From positions 1-61,960 of the forward strand of contig JAFQBW010000027.1 in the NCBI GenBank assembly GCA_017399555.1: a stretch of 61,960 nucleotides of DNA, given 5' to 3'. A model generated the notes under the pieces. It did no database searches, was not told the origin of the DNA, and saw nothing but the letters and a program-made list of their open reading frames with translations. The stretch's first letter is position 1. Every line of letters begins with the position of its first letter. This DNA is from Methanocorpusculum sp. (GTDB lineage: Archaea > Halobacteriota > Methanomicrobia > Methanomicrobiales > Methanocorpusculaceae). This document shows, piece by piece, positions 17,634 to 26,746 of the stretch. Both the position numbers and the translations under genes were made by a program.

Positions 17634-19694
17634 ATGAAAAGACTTGATATAATATCTAATTTCAGATGTTTAAATAAATATTTTAACGGTTGGAAGCTTG
17701 GTCACTATGTTACTGTTTCTAAAGACTGTAAACTGATAGCAAAATCATTGGAAGATAATCCAGAAGCAGTTCAAGACTGGTTTGCGCCATCTAACAGAAG
17801 AATGTACAGAAAACTGCTGGGATATTATGAGAAGGCCAAGACGAATCCATTTAGATATGACTCAGGGTTGGTGAGTTTGGATTTACGCAATCAAAAGAGC
17901 AACAATGGGGAATTAAAAGAGATTCCGTTTATCTTCACTCCTTACCTGATGATGAATTTCATTACTGACTGGCATACTAAGACAAAGAAAACACATTTTC
18001 TAAGTAAACGCGAACGTGTGAACAAGTCTTTGATTCCTCAACGAGCTATCGGCGTTGGAATGGTGCTTTCAATAATTGCACTTCGTGGTTCTGCCCGCAA
18101 TAATGATTCGAAGCCATACATAATCCTCATAAAAAGAAACAATAAAAAACCTGATGGGAAATCGGGAATCCGTGATGGTGAGTTAGACACTGCAGTTGTA
18201 GAAGGTATTAACTGTGGTGACTTTGAAATAGGTGGAAATTATGACTATCCTTATGAAGCAAATCTTGAATCAATTGCAGTTCGCGCCCTCCGTGAAGAAA
18301 GAGGCATTAACTATGCTTTGCTGGATGCATACCATCTCATTCAGATGCCAAAAAGATACTATCTTGGGTTTGATTATGAATGGCAGCAATGGAATTTTTT
18401 CGGCACGGTAAAAATAGATTGTACTGTTGAGGAGCTTGTCCGTCAAAGTCATTATTTTTCCAAAGATGTTTTTGAAACAAATGATATTCTGGCAATGCCT
18501 TTTAATAAAAATACTGTATGCTATCAAATCTCTCAGCGAAATATCACCGTTGGAAGACATGGAATTGATACGCAAAAATTCAGTGATATAGAGAATAAGG
18601 GGATGTGGAACACAGGATTTTTCTCTGTGGCATTTGCCTTTTTAGAAGAAGGGGAGAATATATTTAACAATCTCCATAACAGTCTATCCAGTAAAGCAAC
18701 GGTAGGTAAACCCAGGGCCTGTGTGCGCAAAGGCATGAACTGGCTTTCGCAAACTATATCCTCCATAAATATTGGGTGGAATGGTGTCCTCCTTGCCATT
18801 GCTTTGATAATTACAGTAATTGTTATCTTCTGTCCGTTTATTCCGGACATTGTTGCATTGTTTTCCTTACTGTCAGCTCTGGCACTATTCAGAACGCAGT
18901 ATGTTGCTTCCAATAATATCCTCCACATCCCAATGAAAGAAGCAGCTAATACCTGTGACTTAGAACAATTTATCGGTCTTACTATCTTAGATGGGGAAAT
19001 CTATGACTCTTCAAAAAAAGAGCACACTCATGAGCGAGAAATTTATCTGCAAGTGGACACGAAAAGAGGACTCGGAGATAAAGTAACTTGCCAGGTTTCC
19101 AGATCCTGCAATGTATTTCCAGAAGACTCAGAGGATAAACAAAACTGGTGCCGTCTGTCGTGCGGGGAGGAAGTAGTAGAGATTCCACACTGGATTTTCC
19201 GACCGGATAACGGGAATAAGTGTCCTGTCAGGGTTGTACTTTCTCTGGTTTCTGAAAATAAAATGATTCTCTTTGAAAAGGATGGAAAACAGGGGTTGAA
19301 GAACTATGTTGATTCAAAGATTGATTTGATGGATATTGGGTGCATAACGAAGAGGTATGTTCCACTCAATCTTCTGTCAAAACATGGTGAAATTATCAAA
19401 AAGATAAATATTGAGGAATTTCAACCTAAGATAATAAACTACAAATATCTTCTTCAGAGGGAAAAAGGGAATGGAGATATAGAATACATCATTATTGGGC
19501 ACATCTACCTGCAGAAGGAAATCGACTGTATTCCTCCAACTCTGAGTAGTTTTGGCGAGTATCTGCTCACTCCTCTGAGCCGTGATATCTTGAAGTCGGA
19601 TTATTCCTTGAAGTTTGATTCGGTAAATAATTGTGCAAATGATTTGGTGATAACTGAATATCTTGGATACAAACTTCCAGAGTATGGAAGATAA
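17634..19694 (+). CDS. Nudix-like membrane protein
   Basis: A 686-residue protein. I start at ATG 17634 because GGGGTGG lies just upstream (an earlier in-frame ATG at 17613 lacks one). Around residues 215-230 the stretch E-S-I-A-V-R-A-L-R-E-E-R-G-I matches the Nudix box ExxAxRELxEExGI except that Ala replaces the first Glu of REL. Two adjacent spans follow near 390-430 (L-L-A-I-A-L-I-I-T-V-I-V-I-F ... L-F-S-L-L-S-A-L-A-L-F). The C-terminal 260 residues are soluble. It could hydrolyse a nucleotide-derived signal at the membrane, though the altered box makes activity uncertain. Confidence 0.6.
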   Translation: MKRLDIISNFRCLNKYFNGWKLGHYVTVSKDCKLIAKSLEDNPEAVQDWFAPSNRRMYRKLLGYYEKAKTNPFRYDSGLVSLDLRNQKSNNGELKEIPFIFTPYLMMNFITDWHTKTKKTHFLSKRERVNKSLIPQRAIGVGMVLSIIALRGSARNNDSKPYIILIKRNNKKPDGKSGIRDGELDTAVVEGINCGDFEIGGNYDYPYEANLESIAVRALREERGINYALLDAYHLIQMPKRYYLGFDYEWQQWNFFGTVKIDCTVEELVRQSHYFSKDVFETNDILAMPFNKNTVCYQISQRNITVGRHGIDTQKFSDIENKGMWNTGFFSVAFAFLEEGENIFNNLHNSLSSKATVGKPRACVRKGMNWLSQTISSINIGWNGVLLAIALIITVIVIFCPFIPDIVALFSLLSALALFRTQYVASNNILHIPMKEAANTCDLEQFIGLTILDGEIYDSSKKEHTHEREIYLQVDTKRGLGDKVTCQVSRSCNVFPEDSEDKQNWCRLSCGEEVVEIPHWIFRPDNGNKCPVRVVLSLVSENKMILFEKDGKQGLKNYVDSKIDLMDIGCITKRYVPLNLLSKHGEIIKKINIEEFQPKIINYKYLLQREKGNGDIEYIIIGHIYLQKEIDCIPPTLSSFGEYLLTPLSRDILKSDYSLKFDSVNNCANDLVITEYLGYKLPEYGR

Positions 19695-19904
19695 TTTTCT
19701 TTTCTTTTCGGATATATCAAACAACCAAACACTGTTATCGCGTTGTTTGGCTGGTATTCTGCAGTTGTGCTCTATGATTCTTGTTGGAAATCCTCTCATT
19801 TTTTGTGAGGGTAAGGTGTTTATTCATCCTATTCTCCTGTTGTCAACACGCGCAGCTTTTCGGAGTTGTCAGTAGATGTTACGGATTATTCTCGGTAAGT
19901 TGAG

Positions 19905-20297
19905 GTGACTATTACGACAGGTAAAATTCTAATATCTATTATTGCCGATAGAATAATATATTCCGAAAACAGAATGGATAATATGTGTGAAAATTCAGAA
20001 AACAAGAATTTTATCTTCCCGCGGTGGGTATTAATTGTAGAGAAAATACTGTTAATTATATTGGGAATTATTCTGTTAGGTGGTTGTATTGTGCTCCTTG
20101 TCTGTTCCAAATTCACAGTAGAATATATAGTTTGTGTTATTTGCCTTACAGTAATCATTTGTCTATTCCTTATACTTCATACAATCTTGACATTAAAGAT
20201 AATGGGGTATGAATTTGAGTTGGAATTAAATAAGATTGAGTTGGAGTCGGAAGAAAATAAGGCGAACAATACTGTAAATCAACCGCAAGTCGTGTAA
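19905..20297 (+). CDS. small two-span membrane protein
   Basis: A 130-residue protein from GTG 19905, or 107 residues from ATG 19974; the second start has no clear ribosome site and the first is preceded by TGAG. Two hydrophobic spans (W-V-L-I-V-E-K-I-L-L-I-I-L-G-I-I-L-L; Y-I-V-C-V-I-C-L-T-V-I-I-C-L-F-L-I-L) are followed by a charged, Glu-rich tail. It follows the Nudix-like gene by 210 nt on the same strand and may work with it. Function unknown. Confidence 0.5.
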   Translation: MTITTGKILISIIADRIIYSENRMDNMCENSENKNFIFPRWVLIVEKILLIILGIILLGGCIVLLVCSKFTVEYIVCVICLTVIICLFLILHTILTLKIMGYEFELELNKIELESEENKANNTVNQPQVV

Positions 20298-20726
20298 TTA
20301 CTTTAACCGTGTCCTCAGCAAGATTAAGATTGAAGTAGACACAACTTAGAGGGAATTCATTTTTTTTTTTTTGGTAACACCCATATCTTACCTCCACGAT
20401 AGAGAGTGCCCCGCTATTCATACATATGGATATCAGATATGGAATTCCAGCTCATGTCCTTTATCGCACCCGCATTCAACATCAACACCCCAAACCACAG
20501 CCGCAGAAACCCCCGCAGCACCTTCCTCCGGCACCCGGCGGGACAAAAAGCCAAATACGTCTTCGCCTGATACGATACAGGCGGGCGCAAAAACACCGGT
20601 TGCAAATAGCTAACGATGTGTGGAATGCCGCAGATATCCACACACGTAATTTCCTGAGTGAATCATCTCCTCAAGAACACTTTTTCACCCCGCAATAACA
20701 TATCTATCTGGATTAGAGAAATATCT
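20298..20726. other. gap between accessory island and glycan cluster
   Basis: A run of T bases at 20360-20372 may end transcription of the upstream gene. From about 20400 to 20700 the base composition returns to the GC-richer core type, marking the border of the AT-rich island. A minus-strand frame 20414-20641 is open for 75 codons but has no ribosome site and an odd composition, so it is not called as a gene. It may be a decayed gene. Confidence 0.35.
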
Positions 20727-22178
20727 CTATTTCCTTAAACTTTTCACATAATCAAGGACTGTACTGACTGCAAAGTCAAGTGTTTTCATCCGGAGAAGTT
20801 TTGCAGCACCAAAGTAGAATATGATACCGACCGGAATCTGAATGCAGAGTGTAATCAATGCAGAGAAGCCCAAAAACTGTATGCTGTAAACAATTCCTGC
20901 CATTATTGCGGATAGGAGGATGAACGGACAGAGATCTTTGAGCATCTCTTTGTAGGTATATCCCAGGAGTCTGGTGTTTGGATATCCGTTGATGAGGACT
21001 GCAAGCGTTTTCGAGACCAGAGCTCCAACTGCTACTGTCATTACTCCGAAAGGAAGGGTGCAGATTAAACAGCTGTATCCGATAATTTTCTTGATGATTT
21101 CAAGTCTGAGGAGGGTATCAGTTCTGCCGATTGCTTTGATTGCTGCAAGGTTTGCGGAAGTAATCGGCTGAAGGGCATAGTAGATACAGAAGATTTGCAG
21201 GAATGGCACGCAGAAGAGCCATTTGTCTGTCAGGAGAAGGGAGACAAAGGGTTCTGCGACAGCGGCAAGCCCGAACATTGCCGGGAAGGTGATGAAAGCA
21301 TTGGTCGAGAGGGCTTTGCTGAGCATGAACTTGAGTGCCTTTTTGTCATCCTGGTATTTTGCATATGCCGGGAAGAGAACAGCCTGCACTGTTCCGTCAA
21401 GAGAACTGCTGAGGAATTTTGGATACTCTTCTCCTTTGTTATAGAAGGCAAGAGAAGGTTTATCGTAGAATGCACCTATAGTGAGGTTTCTGATACTGTC
21501 ATACATCTGATGGATGAGAGATGAGACGAGGAGTTTCCATCCGAAGGAGAAGAGACTTTTTGTTCTTGTCAGAGAGAAGAGGAGTTTAGGTTTCCAGCCG
21601 ACCAGTATCTGGAGCGTGAGGGCGATAAGGACCGCTGATGTTAACTGCTGACCAACCAGAGCCCAGACGCCGTATCCCATGAATGCGAGGACGATTCCGA
21701 CAATTCCTGAGATCAGCGCGGCAATGATAGATACAATAAACTGTTTTTTGAACTGGAAGTTTCTCGAGATGAAAACCTTCTGCATGCTGGAGATGACGCC
21801 GATTAGAAGTGTCAGAGATAAGACACGCAGTACCGGGATGAGCAGCGGCTCATCATAGATGTCTGCAATGAACGGGGATGCCAGGAAGATTACTCCATAC
21901 AGGAGGATAGATACGCAAAGAGAGATGTAGAATACCGATGATGTATCGGCATCAGTGATTTCTTTTTTCTGGATTAATGCACTGCTGAATCCGCTGTCAA
22001 TAAATATCTGGGACAAGGTGATGAAGACCGTTGCAATGATGAGGATTGCATAGTCTTCCGGTAAGAGGAGGCGGGCGAGGATAATACCGATGATGAGCTG
22101 CGCTCCTCCTGCTCCGCATTGTTCCAGGAACTTCCAGATGAAGGAGTTGACAACGGTGTTTTTGAATGATTCAGCCAT
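20727..22178 (-). CDS. polysaccharide flippase (Wzx-like, MOP superfamily)
   Basis: A 483-residue protein with about 12-14 membrane spans and the early motif S-F-I-W-K-F-L-E-Q-C-G-A-G-G-A-Q. Its layout matches the lipopolysaccharide biosynthesis / Wzx branch of the MOP (MATE-like) exporters. These flip lipid-linked sugar repeats across the cytoplasmic membrane. It is the last gene of a minus-strand run of surface polysaccharide genes starting near 28711 or 30180. Confidence 0.9.
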   Translation of the reverse strand: MAESFKNTVVNSFIWKFLEQCGAGGAQLIIGIILARLLLPEDYAILIIATVFITLSQIFIDSGFSSALIQKKEITDADTSSVFYISLCVSILLYGVIFLASPFIADIYDEPLLIPVLRVLSLTLLIGVISSMQKVFISRNFQFKKQFIVSIIAALISGIVGIVLAFMGYGVWALVGQQLTSAVLIALTLQILVGWKPKLLFSLTRTKSLFSFGWKLLVSSLIHQMYDSIRNLTIGAFYDKPSLAFYNKGEEYPKFLSSSLDGTVQAVLFPAYAKYQDDKKALKFMLSKALSTNAFITFPAMFGLAAVAEPFVSLLLTDKWLFCVPFLQIFCIYYALQPITSANLAAIKAIGRTDTLLRLEIIKKIIGYSCLICTLPFGVMTVAVGALVSKTLAVLINGYPNTRLLGYTYKEMLKDLCPFILLSAIMAGIVYSIQFLGFSALITLCIQIPVGIIFYFGAAKLLRMKTLDFAVSTVLDYVKSLRK

Positions 22179-22195
22179 GTGTTACCGCTTTGCTT

Positions 22196-23605
22196 TTATC
22201 TTCGCAGAAATTTCTTCCAGGCAGGCTGACGGATTTCTATTGCGTCATAACTGCACATTTCATGACAGCAGTAACATCTGATGCATTTAGCTGTGTTGAA
22301 TTCGGCTTTCCGGTTTACAATTTTTACTGCATCAACGGAACAGATGTTGGAACACTGTGCACAACCGATACAGTTATCCGGTTTGACTGCCGGGTATGCA
22401 TAGATGTGGCGGTGGAATTTCTGTGCGATGATGCCAAGTCCGCGGGGTTTTGTGTCGCGTGTTATGGCTTTCTTTGGGCAGGCATCCTCGCAACCGGAAC
22501 AATGTATACATTTTTTCAGATTGACATGTGCATGATTGTCCTGAATCCCGATTGCCTGTGCCGGACAGTATCTGACACAGGAACCACACCCGATACAGTC
22601 TGATTGAGAGATGACAGGACGGTAAATATGAGTTAGACCAAAAAATCTGAGACTGCGTCCAATATACTGTCTGGGAATACTATGGAGATAATTTCTTAAT
22701 CCTGATTTGGAATTCGGAATCCAATCTGGTTGAGGCCGATAATAAGATGGCATTCTGAAATCAGAAAGCGGAGTAAATTCATCACCAACAATTTCCACAT
22801 CAGTTATCCGAACCTTTCCGCGTTTAACTGCCTCAGCTGTTGTCGGGACGGATAAGGGGTCGATTCCAATCAGTTTCTGTGCCGCAACGTCTTCTGCGTA
22901 GATTGAAGATGATGCGAGAATATATCCAATCTCTTTTGGTGTTCCATTATTTGGTCCGTCGCCTTCCATTCCCACAACAGCATCCATTACGACAAAGTTC
23001 GGTTTTACTATCTCATTCAAATCAATGAGCATATTGACAAATTCGCTGATTGTCTGGAATCTTCTATGCATCATTGATTTGTGGAGGCCGGGTACTACAC
23101 CAAACGTGTTTTTAATCGCACCGGTGTAGTGCGTTAAGACGTGTGTCTTTAATTTGCAGACGGAGATGATGATGTCTGCATCTTTTACCGCATCTATTAT
23201 CAGGAAACTCTTTAGCGAAACACCATTTGGATTATCCCAATTGGAATACGAGGGGTCATAATTCAGAGTTAATCCAAATTCTGTAGTAATTTTTTCTATG
23301 CCACAATGTAGATAAACTGATTTTAATCTTGCATGACTCAGTTTTCCACCCGGAGAATCTGCAATTTCCGGAAATCCTCCTCTCTCTATAACATAGCGGG
23401 TGACTGCATAGACCACATTCGGGTGCGTGCACACCCCACGCTCAATACAGTCTTTGCTGTGTGTTAAGAGGTTGGGTTTTATCAGAACCCGTTTGCCCAC
23501 AACATCAGGAAATGTTCCTGTACGTTCTATGGCATTGGAGACGGCCTGATATACTGCATCTCTGTTATATGAAGTACAGGAGGATACTGCAACAGTTTCA
23601 GTCAT
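22196..23605 (-). CDS. DUF362 protein with four [4Fe-4S] ferredoxin motifs
   Basis: A 469-residue protein. The first 290 residues match DUF362 (R-V-L-I-K-P-N-L-L, I-A-D-S-P-G-G). The last 150 hold four cysteine sets: C-I-G-C-G-S-C-V-R-Y-C-P, C-I-H-C-S-G-C-E-D-A-C-P, C-I-G-C-A-Q-C-S-N-I-C and C-I-R-C-Y-C-C-H-E-M-C, enough for four iron-sulfur clusters. It is probably a cytoplasmic redox protein. Its start overlaps the end of the MenD-like gene by 8 nt. The pairing suggests it supplies electrons to a step in sugar modification; that role is inferred. Confidence 0.85.
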   Translation of the reverse strand: MTETVAVSSCTSYNRDAVYQAVSNAIERTGTFPDVVGKRVLIKPNLLTHSKDCIERGVCTHPNVVYAVTRYVIERGGFPEIADSPGGKLSHARLKSVYLHCGIEKITTEFGLTLNYDPSYSNWDNPNGVSLKSFLIIDAVKDADIIISVCKLKTHVLTHYTGAIKNTFGVVPGLHKSMMHRRFQTISEFVNMLIDLNEIVKPNFVVMDAVVGMEGDGPNNGTPKEIGYILASSSIYAEDVAAQKLIGIDPLSVPTTAEAVKRGKVRITDVEIVGDEFTPLSDFRMPSYYRPQPDWIPNSKSGLRNYLHSIPRQYIGRSLRFFGLTHIYRPVISQSDCIGCGSCVRYCPAQAIGIQDNHAHVNLKKCIHCSGCEDACPKKAITRDTKPRGLGIIAQKFHRHIYAYPAVKPDNCIGCAQCSNICSVDAVKIVNRKAEFNTAKCIRCYCCHEMCSYDAIEIRQPAWKKFLRR

Positions 23606-25358
23606 AGTATCTCAGACCAAAGGATGTAATCATTCTGCTTTTTATAGATTGAGAAGGCATACAAGTATCATTTACAATATCATAGTTGTTATTTACATCC
23701 GTAAATACTTCCAAGAAAATTGGAGAGGATGAGGCATCCGAAACAAAGTCTTTCAAACAAGCATCAAATTCATCCTTCGTCTTTGCAGACATATATCGGA
23801 AGCCGCGCGATTCCACCCAAGCTTTTGCTTCAGTAGTATGAGCTGCGCCAATATGTTTAGGTAAGTTTTCAGTCATTCCTAACCATTTCACTGCATCAGC
23901 ATAATAAAATATTTCACCGCACCCATTGTTATTAAGCACAATCCTCACATTATTTCCAATATAGCGGTTCCACAGTCCATTCATATCATAGAAGAAACTT
24001 AAATCACCAATGATAAGAAATGATAACTTGTCTGTCAAGAAAGACTGACCAATAAATGTTGAAAGCGATCCATCAATTCCATTTGTTCCTCTGTTACAGT
24101 AAACATCAATAGAAGAGTCAATTGCTAGCGCATTTCCCAAGCGGACGGTTGTGCTATTTGCAAGGTGGAGTAATGAGTTCTTTGGGAGATTATTTAACAA
24201 ATGAAGTGTTACATAAACATCAGACCAAGGCAATGAATCATATTCTGGAGTTGAGACAGATGCTTCCCATGTCTTGCAGTAAGTGTTATTACAATTCCCT
24301 GAATTTGTATGCTTAAGGATATTTTTGAAGAATTCAAGAGATCTACATTCAAAAACATCAGTTATACAGTGCCACGGATCATTGAAATGCCCATCTCCTG
24401 TAATCATCCAATGCTTGAATCTTTTACCAAATGTTCCAACCCTCTTTTTTATATCAGATAACATATTCCCATTAACAGTTATAAGAATATCGGGTGCCAA
24501 CTCTTCAAGTTTAGTTCCTGATATGGGTGTTTGAAGATAAGTGAGAACACTACCAACACAATGAAGATTAGAAAGATTATCAGTAATATAAACAACATTA
24601 TATTTTTCAGCGAACTCTTCCAACACAGCAACATCTTCATTATTATGGGGGAGATGTTGCCCATAAAGAACCATAATTTTACCTGCCTTTTTTAATTCAT
24701 TGGCCTTAGATGCCCATTCAGAATCGGTAGAATTTCCAGAGGTGAGCGTAACTTTTGTAACCTCTGGCAATGATGAATTAATAACATATTTTTTTAAAAA
24801 TTCATTTTTCACATCAGTAACACTACTGATAGAATCAAATTCAATAGTATAATTAATATTTACTGGCGAGGGATCGTGATGATTCAATTCTAAAAGTGCT
24901 TCATTAATTAAACGTTGACAGTAATAAAAATCATCCCTTGTATAAAGCGGAGGAATCTCTACTTTTTTACAAATGACATTTGTTAATGCAGATTGCGGAA
25001 TCATTTGTTCTGCCTGATATAATAATCGTGAGTTATTATCTGCAGTTAACGCGAGTAATGGGAGATGTTGGAAACTGGCTTCTGTTAATCCCGACAGGTA
25101 GTTACACACAGCAGTTCCTGAAGTACAAGCTATCGCAACCGGTTTCTGCAAAGATTGAATCAAACCAAGTGCAAAAAAAGAAGCACTCCTTTCATCAACA
25201 ATGGAGTAACACTGAAAAAATGAATCCGTTTCAAGAATATTTACCAATGGAGTATGGCGAGTGCCAGATGAAATAACAACATGATTTATGCCATGCTTTT
25301 TCAGAAGTTCAACCAATACCTTTACATTTGAGTAGGGAGGATAAGCAGAGTTCTTCAT
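23598..25358 (-). CDS. MenD-like thiamine diphosphate enzyme
   Basis: A 586-residue thiamine diphosphate enzyme. The N-terminus has V-I-S-S-G-T-R-H-T-P-L-V, like the MenD S-P-G-S-R-S-T-P-L loop, then I-A-C-T-S-G-T-A-V. The cofactor-binding segment near 470 is G-D-L-S-F-F-Y-D-M-N-G-L-W and ends at L-N-N-N-G. MenD makes a menaquinone precursor, but the gene sits in a glycan cluster with no other menaquinone gene. It more likely builds a modified sugar or an acyl decoration. Overlaps the DUF362 gene by 8 nt. Confidence 0.85.
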   Translation of the reverse strand: MKNSAYPPYSNVKVLVELLKKHGINHVVISSGTRHTPLVNILETDSFFQCYSIVDERSASFFALGLIQSLQKPVAIACTSGTAVCNYLSGLTEASFQHLPLLALTADNNSRLLYQAEQMIPQSALTNVICKKVEIPPLYTRDDFYYCQRLINEALLELNHHDPSPVNINYTIEFDSISSVTDVKNEFLKKYVINSSLPEVTKVTLTSGNSTDSEWASKANELKKAGKIMVLYGQHLPHNNEDVAVLEEFAEKYNVVYITDNLSNLHCVGSVLTYLQTPISGTKLEELAPDILITVNGNMLSDIKKRVGTFGKRFKHWMITGDGHFNDPWHCITDVFECRSLEFFKNILKHTNSGNCNNTYCKTWEASVSTPEYDSLPWSDVYVTLHLLNNLPKNSLLHLANSTTVRLGNALAIDSSIDVYCNRGTNGIDGSLSTFIGQSFLTDKLSFLIIGDLSFFYDMNGLWNRYIGNNVRIVLNNNGCGEIFYYADAVKWLGMTENLPKHIGAAHTTEAKAWVESRGFRYMSAKTKDEFDACLKDFVSDASSSPIFLEVFTDVNNNYDIVNDTCMPSQSIKSRMITSFGLRYYD

Positions 25359-25505
25359 ATGATGAAACCTTATGTATTGTGTATGTACATATTATATCAC
25401 ATACTAAATAAAACAATTGTACAAATAGAGATTTATGGGGTTGGAATAGCTCAGCGTGGCTTATCTAGCTTTATTATATAAAGCCACTCAAGCAATAAAA
25501 TAACT

Positions 25506-26627
25506 CTACCTACAACATGATATCAGATAAGCAAAGGACTTTCTGCGCCATTCTTCGAGTTTTTCTGCAGGCTTTGTGTAGTCGATATCTGTCACCGTAT
25601 CTGGAAGTTTCTGTGCAGAATCATACAACCGGTCAAGCAGGTCAAAGCGTTTCAGATGGTCTTCAATGCGCACATTCTGGGGATAGGGGGCAACGGAATA
25701 GAATGGCTTCCTGTTGATGATGGAAAACATTGTTCCATGGAATGACGGGGTAATTACTGCTGAAGCATTCGCAAAATACCAGACAAACTCCTCTGGTCTG
25801 ACATAATTATGCTTCACGAAGTATTTGCAGAACACACCTTTGTTATGAAGCCACACTATTTTTAAGCCTGATTTCTTGGCAATATTTTTTACCGCACGGA
25901 AATATTCCGGATCTGTACCGAAAGAATATGATAACAAGAACTTCTGCGGGTGTTTTGCCGGTTCCTGAGCATACTCCATCCATTCTTCGGCAGTCAGAAG
26001 AAGCGTTGGGTCAAGGACACATTGCACATCTTTTCCCGTATGTTCCTGGACAAATGGTACTGCAGAGCACTCGCGCACAGAGATTGCATTCAGGTTCTTT
26101 GTATACTCTTTGAAATCAGGCAAATGCTCATCAGGAACTGCAGAGCGTCCCATACTTGCTGCATATGTACAGGTCTTCGCAGTTTCCGGGAGATTATAGA
26201 AGAAGAAGGCAGGATCTAATTTATTGCCGGTCAGGTGGGATGCCCAAATCTGATCACTGCCTGCGATGTAGAGATTATATTCTTCGTGATTTGGGAGGTC
26301 GGCGTATGTTGAGTATGTGGATTTGGAAAGGGGTAAATTGCGTGAGATGGTGTCTTTGAAATACCGGGAACGCTTATTTGTCTGTGGGTAATCCAGTGTC
26401 TGGCATACGATGGAGTATGGGATTGTGAGTAGATTTTTCAGGAGAGAGTCTTTTCGATTATATTTTGGGAAGGAGAAGGGGCGGTAACCTGACAGAAGAT
26501 ATTTGGGTTGATAGTTGATGACCGTTACCGTGTGTCCTTTCAGGTGAAGTACGGTTGATAGAGCGTACGTCTGCAGAAATGCTCCATAATTATATGCCGC
26601 GTGGAATGTCAGGATGCCGATTTTCAT
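25506..26627 (-). CDS. polysaccharide pyruvyl transferase
   Basis: A 373-residue protein of the CsaB/WcaK-like pyruvyl transferase family, which transfers pyruvate from phosphoenolpyruvate to sugars as a ketal. Recognisable segments are I-G-I-L-T-F-H-A-A-Y-N-Y-G-A-F-L-Q-T-Y-A-L, Y-I-A-G-S-D-Q-I-W, and late C-V-L-D-P-T-L-L and F-H-G-T-M-F-S-I. It adds negative charge to the surface glycan and probably acts in the cytoplasm before export. The upstream gap 25359-25505 is AT-rich. Confidence 0.9.
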   Translation of the reverse strand: MKIGILTFHAAYNYGAFLQTYALSTVLHLKGHTVTVINYQPKYLLSGYRPFSFPKYNRKDSLLKNLLTIPYSIVCQTLDYPQTNKRSRYFKDTISRNLPLSKSTYSTYADLPNHEEYNLYIAGSDQIWASHLTGNKLDPAFFFYNLPETAKTCTYAASMGRSAVPDEHLPDFKEYTKNLNAISVRECSAVPFVQEHTGKDVQCVLDPTLLLTAEEWMEYAQEPAKHPQKFLLSYSFGTDPEYFRAVKNIAKKSGLKIVWLHNKGVFCKYFVKHNYVRPEEFVWYFANASAVITPSFHGTMFSIINRKPFYSVAPYPQNVRIEDHLKRFDLLDRLYDSAQKLPDTVTDIDYTKPAEKLEEWRRKSFAYLISCCR

Positions 26628-26746
26628 AGACTTATCTCATGAATGGAGTAATAACATATATTAGATGATATGGGATAAAGAGATTGTGCTGTATGAGTAA
26701 CTGTGAATTGTTTTTCTAGTTTGAGCTCTCCTCCCTCGATTAAATT

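Noticed and set aside
20414-20641. Minus-strand frame of 75 codons in the gap after the accessory island
   Set aside because: No ribosome site or motif, and odd composition; noted as possible decayed gene.
25440-25505. Palindromic sequence GGCTTATCTAGC...TATAAAGCC as a tRNA-like remnant
   Set aside because: Only a short hairpin and no cloverleaf; probably a terminator region.
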